The position numbers and the translations under genes were made by a program. Positions 17,828 through 26,293 of a stretch of DNA of 64,000 bases are shown one piece after another (within the stretch, counting starts at the first letter, position 1; each line of letters begins with the position of its first letter). Under the pieces are notes generated by a model. That model worked only from the letters and a program-made list of their open reading frames with translations. It was not told the DNA's origin and made no database searches. The stretch spans positions 2,459,001 through 2,523,000 of the forward strand of contig NZ_CP095855.1 in assembly GCF_023100805.1 (NCBI RefSeq), given 5' to 3'. Origin of the DNA: Chitinophaga filiformis (GTDB lineage Bacteria; Bacteroidota; Bacteroidia; Chitinophagales; Chitinophagaceae).

Positions 17828-17893
17828 TAGTCAATGTTTACTAAAAGACAAAAAAAATCTGGCCAACATGCATTGGCCAGATTTGAGAATAAA

Positions 17894-18106
17894 TTAGCTT
17901 CTCAGCCAACCTCCGGAAATGTGTGCCTGGCCAAAAGCAGAGAGGTCTGCACCGCCGGATATTGCATCGGCGTTGGTGATTTCTTCACCCAGCTGTTTCA
18001 GAAAAGATTCTTCAATGCTGCCAAGTTTTGCTTTCAGCTGATCTTTTGACAGAGAGCCCAAATCGATTGTAAATTTGGAACCGGGAGTGTTCTTTGAATT
18101 TGACAT
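17894..18106 (-). CDS. RiPP precursor peptide with Gly-Gly leader and F-G-Q / H-I-S / W-L-R core
   Basis: 70-residue peptide starting MSNSKNTPGSKFTIDLG. Residues 12-50 form a charged, helix-prone leader (LSKDQLKAKLGSIEESFLKQ). G51-G52 is a double-glycine site that the C39 exporter of the same locus could cut, releasing ADLSAFGQAHISGGWLRS. That tail holds three aromatic-X-X triplets: F58-G59-Q60, H62-I63-S64 and W67-L68-R69. Radical SAM/SPASM enzymes of the FxsB/HxsB kind join the aromatic ring of such a triplet to the side chain of its third residue (three-residue cyclophanes). Two such enzymes are encoded in the same gene set. A second Gly-Gly (65-66) just before the Trp is an alternative cut. 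Gaps of 165 bases before and 66 after suggest an internal promoter, not identified. Confidence 0.8.
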   Translation of the reverse strand: MSNSKNTPGSKFTIDLGSLSKDQLKAKLGSIEESFLKQLGEEITNADAISGGADLSAFGQAHISGGWLRS

Positions 18107-18271
18107 AACGATGTATTTTAGTTAAGTTAACAATATTATAAATGTATGTTACGGCGATCAGGAAAAGTAGTTTATTAGATGAATGTGTTGCTTTCGTAGA
18201 TAAGTGTGATAAAAGCGTGGGGTATGTTTTTTTAGTGTGCGGTATTTTTGAAATGATACGTGTTTATAGCT

Positions 18272-19114
18272 TCATGCTACAACACTTTTCGGAACAAAAT
18301 AACCTCGCGACGTCATCTGGATATCCACTTCATCACTGTCAAAATTAGAGCCGTCATGTATGATGTTTTCAGTTGGAGCAATGTATCCTTCAAAAGGATC
18401 CAGTTTAATAAATGTAACGGGGTATGATGGATATTTTTCGAGGAACAAACGTACAATTTCAGGTGATGGCATGTCTGTCAGATCCTCGTCAGCAAGATAT
18501 TGTTCTATTAGCTGCCGCATAGTTAAGTTGATAAAAACAAAGTATCTGTGACCTTTACCAAGGTTAATGCAGATCCTGTTTCTTGCATTATCCAGTTGGT
18601 CAAGCGACAGGTTATCCCATATGTCTACATGAAGCCCAACCCTGACCGGCGGCCGCTTTTGATAGTTGATGGAAGATGTAAGCTGCCTCCGGTATCCGAA
18701 GTAAACTTTATGAGGCGTTATTTTTTCGTCGTCGTTGGAATACGCCTTCAGAAATTCGGTGACAGCTGTATCAAATGCCTCAAATGTGTCCGCATTTTTT
18801 GCTCTGTATACCTCAAAGTCCGACGCACTTTCGACATTGTGTATTTCCAGTCTTTCTGCAAGATCTATCAGCTGCCCGGGGAATTTCACGAGGCATATTG
18901 AATGGCCGGTGTCAAAATTATTTATTTGATCACTGACCAGCTGCTCATTACTGCTGATATCGGTCAGGTCATATGCAGGAATAAATGCATTGCGCGCATA
19001 GTGCTGTAGCGGAAGATCGCCCGATTTCAACGTGCCCGAACTATGCAGCACCTTACCCGTAATATCTATCGCCGGGTCGTACATTACTTTAATGAAGTTG
19101 CTGGTATCATTCAT
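18272..19114 (-). CDS. putative Fe(II)/2-oxoglutarate-type oxygenase, copy A
   Basis: 280 residues, soluble. I recognise no named family with certainty. It is a paralog of the product of 26294-27118: both share G-L-H-x-D, R-x-C-I-N-L-G, R-Y-F-x-F-x-N and YIAPTENI-x-HDGS. The order H162-V-D164 and then H253 is the spacing expected for the HxD...H iron triad of 2-oxoglutarate dioxygenases, and R270 follows at a distance where such enzymes often place the Arg that binds 2-oxoglutarate. A cupin or JmjC-like fold is therefore likely. In this locus it would hydroxylate the peptide, perhaps at the cyclophane residues. The function is inference from motif and neighbours. It is the gene just before the precursor. 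Confidence 0.55.
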   Translation of the reverse strand: MNDTSNFIKVMYDPAIDITGKVLHSSGTLKSGDLPLQHYARNAFIPAYDLTDISSNEQLVSDQINNFDTGHSICLVKFPGQLIDLAERLEIHNVESASDFEVYRAKNADTFEAFDTAVTEFLKAYSNDDEKITPHKVYFGYRRQLTSSINYQKRPPVRVGLHVDIWDNLSLDQLDNARNRICINLGKGHRYFVFINLTMRQLIEQYLADEDLTDMPSPEIVRLFLEKYPSYPVTFIKLDPFEGYIAPTENIIHDGSNFDSDEVDIQMTSRGYFVPKSVVA

Positions 19115-19242
19115 CGGATATATGTTATTGGTGACTAATTAACTTTCAAAGCAGCAGCGCTCCGCAGAAATACATAAAGGAGTATAGAAGATATGCCCGG
19201 ATCAGCAATTTGGCGAGCATAGGAGAGATGCCTTACCAGGCT

Positions 19243-19788
19243 TCAGGTAGTAAACCCCGGATGATATTTGCTGACGAGCTGCATTAACCGATGATCCGTA
19301 GGAGCGGCTTTCATCTCCTGTCTGAATAATTCCCTCAGGTCAGTATCGTCTTCATGTACATATTTATGACGTTCACTGAAGGGAATAATATTGATTTTTT
19401 TTAGCTCCGACAATGTAAAAATGTAGGTTGCTATATCATCGATCATAATCTCTTTCACGGGTACCACAGGATGATCCGAGATCATTTCACCTTTCCAGAT
19501 GTCTTCGCGGCTTTTAAAATCCTGCTTATTGAGAACGTATATGGATCCCTTTTTCTTTTGATAACGGAGTTGTATGCCATTTTCAATCCGCTCAATAAGA
19601 TATGGCGAACGGCTGCCTGCATCCATCAGAATTGAGCAGAAATAGTCCCCGCCGGTTTTATCAAGGAAAAGAGAGGCTATGTAAAGATCCGCTGATGCAT
19701 ATATCACATGCTCTTTCAGTAGCAGGGAGTACTGGGGTTCTATTGTCTGCAGGTGTTGTACACCGCTACCATGAAATACGTAATCCAT
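19243..19788 (-). CDS. small protein resembling ADP-ribosyltransferase-fold proteins
   Basis: 181 residues, soluble. The start VFHGSGVQHLQTIEPQY followed by HVIYASADLYIASLFL resembles the first strands of small ART-fold proteins of the Y-H-G-S-x-x-x-x-L-x-x-L-x-P...V-Y-x-T/S...A-x-x-F type, where His-Gly binds NAD. I see no clear catalytic Glu in an E-x-E motif; ETD-like acidic pairs occur late (HEDDTDLREL). It may be an inactive or divergent member. It sits between the HlyD gene and oxygenase copy A on the same strand with gaps of 38 and 128 bases, so it belongs to the RiPP unit as a tailoring, toxin-linked or immunity protein; which one is open. Confidence 0.4.
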   Translation of the reverse strand: MDYVFHGSGVQHLQTIEPQYSLLLKEHVIYASADLYIASLFLDKTGGDYFCSILMDAGSRSPYLIERIENGIQLRYQKKKGSIYVLNKQDFKSREDIWKGEMISDHPVVPVKEIMIDDIATYIFTLSELKKINIIPFSERHKYVHEDDTDLRELFRQEMKAAPTDHRLMQLVSKYHPGFTT

Positions 19789-19826
19789 ATTATTGTAGTT
19801 TCGTTGTTGGATGGCAGCATCTGGTA

Positions 19827-20561
19827 TTACACTTTTCCGCCAAAGACGCTGCCAAAAATGCGTTCGAATAAAGTTTTTTCATCGAGGTGTATCTGAGCAG
19901 TACCCTGCATTACAGGCTGCGGCGGAATGTTCTTTTTCTCTGTTGTAATAAGGCTGTTTCCTGGTAGCGCCACAACGGCCTCGTATTCATCCTTCCGCAC
20001 ATTGGGTATGATGCTGGTAACACGCCCTTCCAGCACTCCGAATTCTTCCATGGGATATTTATCGAGATTGATCCTGACTACCTGGCCCACTTTCACCTTA
20101 TTGAAATTCATGTTCGAACTTTTTAACTGGATTACATATCCCTGTTGCTGACGTATTACCCAAATAGACCATTGCAGTACATTCCCGGGGTGAAGCCGGC
20201 TGGTGATATATACCTGCCCGCCTGCAGGCGACTGTATACTGGTCGTTTTCCCTGTTTTTTCATCCTGCCGTACCAGTAACGTGTCGCCCTGTTTTACCCG
20301 GTCTCCGTTTGCGGTCCTGAATTGGAAATGCTCATCAGGATATTCCTTTCTGATCACGATCTCGTCCGGTTGCTCCCTGGCAATGATCAACGCCTCCGCA
20401 TTTACTGTTCTGGGCGAAGGAATAAGCGCACTTACAGCAAGTGATATAAGGGCAATAATGAGCATGCCTGTGAGCCCGAACCTGATCAGCCAATGGGGAA
20501 TATGACCAATCAGTTCTTCTATTTCCTGGCTGTGTTGTTCTGTATAATTATTTGCTGGCAT
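19827..20561 (-). CDS. HlyD-family membrane fusion protein of the peptide exporter
   Basis: 244 residues with one membrane helix near the N-terminus (FGLTGMLIIALISLAVSAL, about 28-48). The periplasmic part has DRVKQGDTLLVRQ and, near 190, QVVRINLDKYPMEEFGVLEG, the biotinyl-lipoyl and beta-barrel pieces of HlyD adaptors. The usual long coiled-coil hairpin is missing, so this is a short form, as seen with C39 peptidase exporters in Bacteroidota. It is encoded 21 bases behind the ABC exporter and should link it to the outer membrane. Confidence 0.85.
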   Translation of the reverse strand: MPANNYTEQHSQEIEELIGHIPHWLIRFGLTGMLIIALISLAVSALIPSPRTVNAEALIIAREQPDEIVIRKEYPDEHFQFRTANGDRVKQGDTLLVRQDEKTGKTTSIQSPAGGQVYITSRLHPGNVLQWSIWVIRQQQGYVIQLKSSNMNFNKVKVGQVVRINLDKYPMEEFGVLEGRVTSIIPNVRKDEYEAVVALPGNSLITTEKKNIPPQPVMQGTAQIHLDEKTLFERIFGSVFGGKV

Positions 20562-20582
20562 ATGCTGGATTTACTGTTGTGA

Positions 20583-22871
20583 TTAAGCTGCACCCAATTC
20601 AATCTGGTTCTTTACTAATTCGAAATAGTATCCCTTCATCGCTGCAAGACTCCAATGATCTCCCTGCTCGACTATCTGGCCGTCTTTCATCACAATGATC
20701 TGGTCTGCATTTTTAACGGTACTTAATCTGTGTGCAATAACGATGACTGTTCTCCCTTCATAAAAGCGCGTAAGGTTTTCCATAATTATTTTTTCGTTGT
20801 TGGAGTCCAGTGCGCTCGTCGCCTCGTCAAACAGCAGGTATTTGGGATCTTTATATATCGCCCGTGCAATAAAAAGCCGTTGTTTCTGACCGCCGCTTAA
20901 ACAGGAACCGGTATTACTGACCCTCGTCGTAAAACGAAATGGTAGCTTGTGAATGTATTCATGAAGATTGGCAAGTTTTGCAGCTTCATTTAATTTGTCC
21001 ATGGATATGGTCCTGTCGTCCATCGCTATATTTCGGGCAATAGTATCATTGAATACGAAACTGTCCTGCATCACAGTGCCGCAATTTGACCGCCAGCCAT
21101 TGGCCGAAATATCAATCAGGTTGGTACCATCCACCAGGATCTTACCTTCATCTGGTGTATAGAATTTTAACAGCAATTTCATCAGCGTCGTTTTGCCGCT
21201 GCCACTGGAACCAACAATAGCCGTAATCTTCCCCTTTGGTATAAATAAGTTGATGTTATCAAGTACGTAGGGTGTGCCGGGTGCTCCGTACCTGAAGCAC
21301 AGATCTGATATGACAATACCTTCTCTTTTTAACTCCCTTAAGTTGCCATTTGTGGCCTTTTTCGGGATAAGGCCATTTGTTTCGTTCTCTTCTGTTTGCG
21401 TTGCTTTCTCTGCATGCCGTTGCTGTAACAAACTATCTTCGTTGATCTCTTCATTGCTCTTATTATGGATCTCTCCAAGACGATCAAGGCTGATCTTTGC
21501 GTCCTGTATGCTTCTCACGAAACTGATCAATTGTACCAGCGGACCATTCATCTGCCCTATGATGTATGAAATGCTCAACATTACACCCAGGCTTATTTTC
21601 TGATCAATTACCAGCATGGCTGCGGAATAGGAGATCAATATATTTTTTAATTGGGTAAAGAAGGAAGATCCTATTTCCTGGTATTGTTCCAGCGCAAGAC
21701 TTTTCATGTTGATCGTGAACAGCCTTGCCTGAATGCGTTCCCAATTCCACCTCCGGGCCCGCTGACTATTATAAAGTTTGATCTCCTGCATGCCGGTGAT
21801 GATCTCAAACAGGCTGTTCTGCGTTTCTCTTGCCCGCTGGAAACGGTTATAGTCGATGCTTTTCCGGCGGTTAAGAAATATGCATATCCATAAAACAGAC
21901 AATGCGCTGCCAGCAAGAAAGATGAGTAAGAGGTATACGCTGTAGATGGATAACACAAACGAATAAACCAGGAGTGTTACAATCGAAAATAGAGTATTGA
22001 GTGTTGAACCGGTCAGAAAGGTTTCAACGCGTTTATGATCGGTAATTCGTTGCGTCAGGTCGCCTACGTTCTTCGATTCAAAGAAACTGATTGGCAGCTT
22101 CATGATCTTCAACAGGAAGTTGGAAATGATAGATACACTGATGCGTGTGCTTACATGCAGCAACAGCCAGTTCCTGATAAGATCCACTGCAATAGTGCCC
22201 AGGAATAGTATCAGCTGGGATAACAGTATCAGGTGGATAAAGCTTACGTTCCTGGTGTTAACACCGTTGTCAACAAGGCTCTGGGTTAAGAAAGGAAAAC
22301 ATAGTCCGATGAGGTTACCGAGGATAATGCCTGCAAGGATCTGCAAAAAGTACTTTTTGTATGGTTTCGCATATTCAAAGAGAAACCTGAAGCCGTACTT
22401 ATTGGACTTTGTTGTGTCATCTTTCAGATAGAAATCAGGCGTCGGATCCAGGAACAATGCAACACCTTTGTCGTCTGAACTGATCCAGCATTTGAGGAAG
22501 GTACTTTCATCTACCTTGACCAGCCCATGTGCCGGATCTCCAATGAGATATTCCCGCTCTTTACGGATGCCCTTTTTCTTTACAGCATATAACACAACGA
22601 AATGTTCCTGCCGCCAGTGCAGCACGCAGGGGAGAGGGGCATCTCGTATAAATTGCTGGAAACTTATTTTTGAGATCATGGTCCGGAACCCGATCTTTTC
22701 TGCTGCTTCACAAAGCCCGAGCAGACTTACACCATTTTGCGTAATGTAAGAGTGCGTACGCAGGAAATCCAGCGTGTAGTCTTTCCCATGGAAGGCTGCA
22801 ATCATTCTAAGGCACGCCGGACCGCAATCCATGAAGTCGTGCTGCTGAAAGTATTTATACTTCTTTTTCAC
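20583..22871 (-). CDS. peptidase C39 domain ABC exporter
   Basis: 762-residue inner-membrane protein that cuts Gly-Gly leaders and exports the mature peptide. The C39 peptidase domain (1-135) has the catalytic Cys16 in DFMDCGPACLRM, His90 in HWRQEHFVVLY and Asp112 in GDPAHG. Six transmembrane segments follow (about 165-450). A Q/E/N-rich linker (about 480-515) precedes the ATPase domain with Walker A GSSGSGKTT, signature LSGGQKQR and Walker B YLLFDEATSALD. The start codon is GTG at 22871. It is next to the HlyD partner, and its substrate is most simply the 70-residue precursor at 17894-18106. All catalytic residues are present. Confidence 0.95.
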   Translation of the reverse strand: MKKKYKYFQQHDFMDCGPACLRMIAAFHGKDYTLDFLRTHSYITQNGVSLLGLCEAAEKIGFRTMISKISFQQFIRDAPLPCVLHWRQEHFVVLYAVKKKGIRKEREYLIGDPAHGLVKVDESTFLKCWISSDDKGVALFLDPTPDFYLKDDTTKSNKYGFRFLFEYAKPYKKYFLQILAGIILGNLIGLCFPFLTQSLVDNGVNTRNVSFIHLILLSQLILFLGTIAVDLIRNWLLLHVSTRISVSIISNFLLKIMKLPISFFESKNVGDLTQRITDHKRVETFLTGSTLNTLFSIVTLLVYSFVLSIYSVYLLLIFLAGSALSVLWICIFLNRRKSIDYNRFQRARETQNSLFEIITGMQEIKLYNSQRARRWNWERIQARLFTINMKSLALEQYQEIGSSFFTQLKNILISYSAAMLVIDQKISLGVMLSISYIIGQMNGPLVQLISFVRSIQDAKISLDRLGEIHNKSNEEINEDSLLQQRHAEKATQTEENETNGLIPKKATNGNLRELKREGIVISDLCFRYGAPGTPYVLDNINLFIPKGKITAIVGSSGSGKTTLMKLLLKFYTPDEGKILVDGTNLIDISANGWRSNCGTVMQDSFVFNDTIARNIAMDDRTISMDKLNEAAKLANLHEYIHKLPFRFTTRVSNTGSCLSGGQKQRLFIARAIYKDPKYLLFDEATSALDSNNEKIIMENLTRFYEGRTVIVIAHRLSTVKNADQIIVMKDGQIVEQGDHWSLAAMKGYYFELVKNQIELGAA

Positions 22872-22878
22872 ACTATTA

Positions 22879-23826
22879 CTAGTTTAAAACATCATAGTAG
22901 TTTTTACAATGGGTTGCTGCGCTGGTAAAATGCGGATGTAAGCCGGTGGTAAGTTTATCCTCATTAAATGGCACTGAAGGGTTATCGATATAATATATCG
23001 GAACGTTCCCATAGTAGGATGCCCAACCGCTGAAAGTGCTGGGTGGGGCAAGGATATAATCGCAGTTGGACAATGTATACAGATCAATGATCTCGCTTTT
23101 ACGGACATAAACGACGGGCAATGAATAGAACTGCTTTACATCTATCACTTCGTCCGAGCAGATAATAAAGACGACGGAGCTATAGCCATAGCCTTCTGTC
23201 AATAGCTGCTGCATATCGCGCATGAAACTGCTGTATATGGCATCATCATAGTACCATTTTCCATTCTGATAATGTTTGTAATCTCCACGCCTGATATGCA
23301 CGCCGATTAATACTTCTCCGAAATTGCGGGCCTTTTGGGTAATGGTATGTATAACATGCGCATATTTTTCCCTCGGTGCAAAGATCTCCCTGATCAGCGG
23401 CAGGTGTTTGGACATGTTGCCGGGATCAGTAAATCTCCATCCCTCAACAAACAGCAGCTTCTTCCTGGCTTTTTCAATATATCGTGTGTCGTTAAGATCG
23501 TAGTATACACCCTGGTTCACCTGAGCCGGCCGGACAATTGTAATATAATCCAGGTAAGGCAGCTGCTGTGCGCGTCTGCGCAGTTTAAGTAAGGCCCGGG
23601 CTCCTGCTATCAGGATAGTGTTAATAACAGGCAATCTTGAAAACCGGAACCGTGCCTTCGTTTGCTTTAATGCATGATTATCATGAATATTGAAGTATTC
23701 CTGATACGCAGATGGAAACGATAAGTAGTAAAATTTATAGTCGTATTCAGCCGAATTGACAATGAACGAGCTGATATGGAGCAGTCGGTTGCCCAACTGG
23801 CCATTTACGTACAGGTTTATAACCAT
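22879..23826 (-). CDS. alpha-1,2-fucosyltransferase-like glycosyltransferase (GT11-like)
   Basis: 315 residues. GQLGNRLLH at the N-terminus and HIRRGDY at 177-183 are the GDP-fucose binding signatures of GT11/GT23-type enzymes, and SNCDYILAPPSTFSGWASYY is the family's third motif. GT11 enzymes transfer fucose from GDP-fucose. It lies between the C39 exporter (7-base gap) and the TonB receptor (29-base gap), inside the RiPP unit. No sugar nucleotide synthesis genes are present, so the donor would come from core metabolism. The acceptor may be the peptide; this is inferred from context. Confidence 0.8.
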   Translation of the reverse strand: MVINLYVNGQLGNRLLHISSFIVNSAEYDYKFYYLSFPSAYQEYFNIHDNHALKQTKARFRFSRLPVINTILIAGARALLKLRRRAQQLPYLDYITIVRPAQVNQGVYYDLNDTRYIEKARKKLLFVEGWRFTDPGNMSKHLPLIREIFAPREKYAHVIHTITQKARNFGEVLIGVHIRRGDYKHYQNGKWYYDDAIYSSFMRDMQQLLTEGYGYSSVVFIICSDEVIDVKQFYSLPVVYVRKSEIIDLYTLSNCDYILAPPSTFSGWASYYGNVPIYYIDNPSVPFNEDKLTTGLHPHFTSAATHCKNYYDVLN

Positions 23827-23855
23827 TGCTATACTATTTTACGTAGTTCTGGTAA

Positions 23856-26267
23856 CTAGTTCTTTACCCTCGATTCTTCCTCACTACGGGGTATATTTAA
23901 ACTCTTGATAGTTTGGGTTATTTTACGGAGATCAAATTCCAGTCTTACGTCCAGGCTGCGGGAGCCTCTGAACTGGCGAATTGTACTGTAAAATCCATCG
24001 GTGCTTTGGGTCAGTCTATCCTTCATAGTCAGGAACATGTCTCTGAACTCTGCCACCAACACAACTTTCTTATTGAAAAATTCCTTTCTGAAACCGGTAG
24101 TAACATAGCCTTGCGGCTTGAACTTATAGATATTGTAAACCGCGCTGGAACTGTACATGCCACTCAGTGTCCATATAAAACCAGGCATCAATGTAAATGC
24201 GTTGGAAGAACTGATGGTAAAGTTATTTCCCTGGCGGTGATAATTTTTCCCATTCACCACGGTATTGAATTCATCGTTCAACAAATTAGCCGACAACTGT
24301 AAGGTATACCATTTGGTCAGCGCCTTTGTATAGCTCAGGTTGTATGACCAGCTCGCCCTGTCGTTGATGTTTTCCATTTTAAGGACCAGTATCTGGGTAT
24401 CGAAGTCATACACCGGTATCTGGCTGATCAGGTCATTCTTCTTCCTGTAAGACACATTCAGGTTTATATTCTTATAGTTCAGGTTCAGCTCATAGTTGTC
24501 AAAAAGCGCCGGTGTCAGGTATGGATTACCTTCAGATCGCGTATACGGACTGGTAATGATCGAAAATGGGTTCAGATCGTTGTAACTGGGACGTTGGAGC
24601 TTTCTTGAATAAGACAAATTCATCTGCAAAGCGTTCTTAAATATACCTTTCGATAGATTGACATACGGCAGCCAGTTACTGTACTCGCGGTTAAATTTTT
24701 CTTTAGAGAAAATTAATTCACCGGTTCCCTTCGTATACTCATATCTCACACCGGCGTTAACGTTGACAAACTTAAACTCCCTGCCAATATTCACGTACCC
24801 CGCAAGTATGTGTTCATCGTACAGGAAGTGGTTGATCCTGGAACTGTCCGGAACATATTTGGTACCAGCCAGCGTATCATAATTGGTATTATTATCAGTC
24901 GATGTTGTACTTGCTTTTATACCCGTAGCCAGCGAAAATGTATTCCACAATCTGGTCTTATAGTCCGCGTTCAATGTCAGCAGCTTTATATCAGTGCTCA
25001 CCTTGTTCCGGATACTTTCAAAGCCATCAGTGGTAGTATTCATAATGTCAATCTGTTGTTCCTGTTCCTGGTCAAACAGGCCGTAGTTCACCTGGGTATT
25101 AAACTCGCTACGCTCGTTAATTTTCAACTGGTAGAACAGGTTACCTGCAACGGAAGCATTTCTGGAGGTCATGTCATTATTTCCCGCTATTTGCTGTGGC
25201 GTTTCCGCCGGTACCAGCGAAGTTAATACGCTGGCGGAATTTGTATTTTCATGATATTTTCCGTAAAAGGTCCGGAGATCGGCTCCGAGCTTAGACTTGT
25301 CATTTAATGTCTTTTCATAGTTCAGTCTTAGCGAATGATTTGTTGGCCGTTGTTTGGAAAAAGACGTTTCTGAATAGCTGTTCTTCGAGTTTCCTGCATC
25401 TGTCTGTCGTTGGTTCTCAAAATCCAGGAATCCGTTATATTTTGAAAAGTCATAGTTAGCCTGGAAATAATGTCCGTTACTTTTCTGATGTACATACCCG
25501 ATTCCCGAATATACCTGGTTATAACGGTTTCTGCCGTATCCGGCGTAGCCGGTAACGTTGCTGCTGTCAACAGGAGTGCCTCTGTTCAACGATATATTAA
25601 TGATGGCGTTATAATTGCCCTCATATTCGGCGCCCGGATTGGTGATCAGTTCAATCTTCTTTATCTGGCTCGCAGGGATGTTTTTTAGCTCCTGCGTGGA
25701 CAGCGGGCTTCTTTTTCCATCTATCAGAATAACCGGCTCTACGGTTCCGTTCAGGGTAATTTTATCCTGGGCAACGCTTGTAGAGGGTAGTTTTGAAATC
25801 AGGTCCAGTGCGTTAGCCGATGTTTTATATATCTTGTTGGTTGCATCGATGATTAATTTTCCGTTTTCACTCTTCACCGGAATTTGTCCGGTTGATATAT
25901 TTACTTCTTTCAGGTTGGTAGTACTGTCCTGCAATACAATATCCGGCAGTACCACATTCCGGTCCGAAATGACAACATTGTCTTTTATGAATACTTTATA
26001 GCCTACTGAGATGACCTTTAACCTATATATGTGTGCTTGAACTCCTCCAATGATGAATTTTCCTGTGGTATCCAGGCTGGTCCGGTAATTAAGATCTTTG
26101 CTGTCGGCTGACTCGAGGAACACTGAACCATACGGAATGGGCAAATGTGCTGTCGAAACTACTGAACCTGTTAACTGTAATCTGGGTTGCTGGATTTCCT
26201 GGGCGATACCTTGAGAAAGTTTAAAAATGAAAAGGATAACAAAAACAAAATAGGTTTTCTGTAACAT
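23856..26267 (-). CDS. outer-membrane beta-barrel receptor (TonB-dependent, PF14905-like)
   Basis: 803 residues. Signal peptide (1-22), a carboxypeptidase regulatory-like domain (about 28-115, LQLTGSVVSTAHLPIPYGSV), a plug (about 125-225, with SANALDLISKLPSTSVAQ and PVILIDGKRSPLSTQELKNI) and a beta-barrel of the OMP_b-brl_3 type with many Asn/Tyr-rich strands. The end (RLEFDLRKITQTIKSLNIP plus a charged tail) lacks the usual terminal aromatic, a frequent trait of this subfamily. Its place inside the peptide unit, 26 bases from oxygenase copy B, is notable: it could serve peptide release, re-uptake or self-recognition. Confidence 0.88.
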   Translation of the reverse strand: MLQKTYFVFVILFIFKLSQGIAQEIQQPRLQLTGSVVSTAHLPIPYGSVFLESADSKDLNYRTSLDTTGKFIIGGVQAHIYRLKVISVGYKVFIKDNVVISDRNVVLPDIVLQDSTTNLKEVNISTGQIPVKSENGKLIIDATNKIYKTSANALDLISKLPSTSVAQDKITLNGTVEPVILIDGKRSPLSTQELKNIPASQIKKIELITNPGAEYEGNYNAIINISLNRGTPVDSSNVTGYAGYGRNRYNQVYSGIGYVHQKSNGHYFQANYDFSKYNGFLDFENQRQTDAGNSKNSYSETSFSKQRPTNHSLRLNYEKTLNDKSKLGADLRTFYGKYHENTNSASVLTSLVPAETPQQIAGNNDMTSRNASVAGNLFYQLKINERSEFNTQVNYGLFDQEQEQQIDIMNTTTDGFESIRNKVSTDIKLLTLNADYKTRLWNTFSLATGIKASTTSTDNNTNYDTLAGTKYVPDSSRINHFLYDEHILAGYVNIGREFKFVNVNAGVRYEYTKGTGELIFSKEKFNREYSNWLPYVNLSKGIFKNALQMNLSYSRKLQRPSYNDLNPFSIITSPYTRSEGNPYLTPALFDNYELNLNYKNINLNVSYRKKNDLISQIPVYDFDTQILVLKMENINDRASWSYNLSYTKALTKWYTLQLSANLLNDEFNTVVNGKNYHRQGNNFTISSSNAFTLMPGFIWTLSGMYSSSAVYNIYKFKPQGYVTTGFRKEFFNKKVVLVAEFRDMFLTMKDRLTQSTDGFYSTIRQFRGSRSLDVRLEFDLRKITQTIKSLNIPRSEEESRVKN

Positions 26268-26293
26268 ATCGTGGATCGTATTGATTGCCGGAT

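Noticed and set aside
17894..18106. Reading the precursor as a lanthipeptide or graspetide
   Set aside because: No LanB/LanC/LanM or ATP-grasp protein is encoded nearby and the tail has no Cys; the enzymes present are radical SAM/SPASM.
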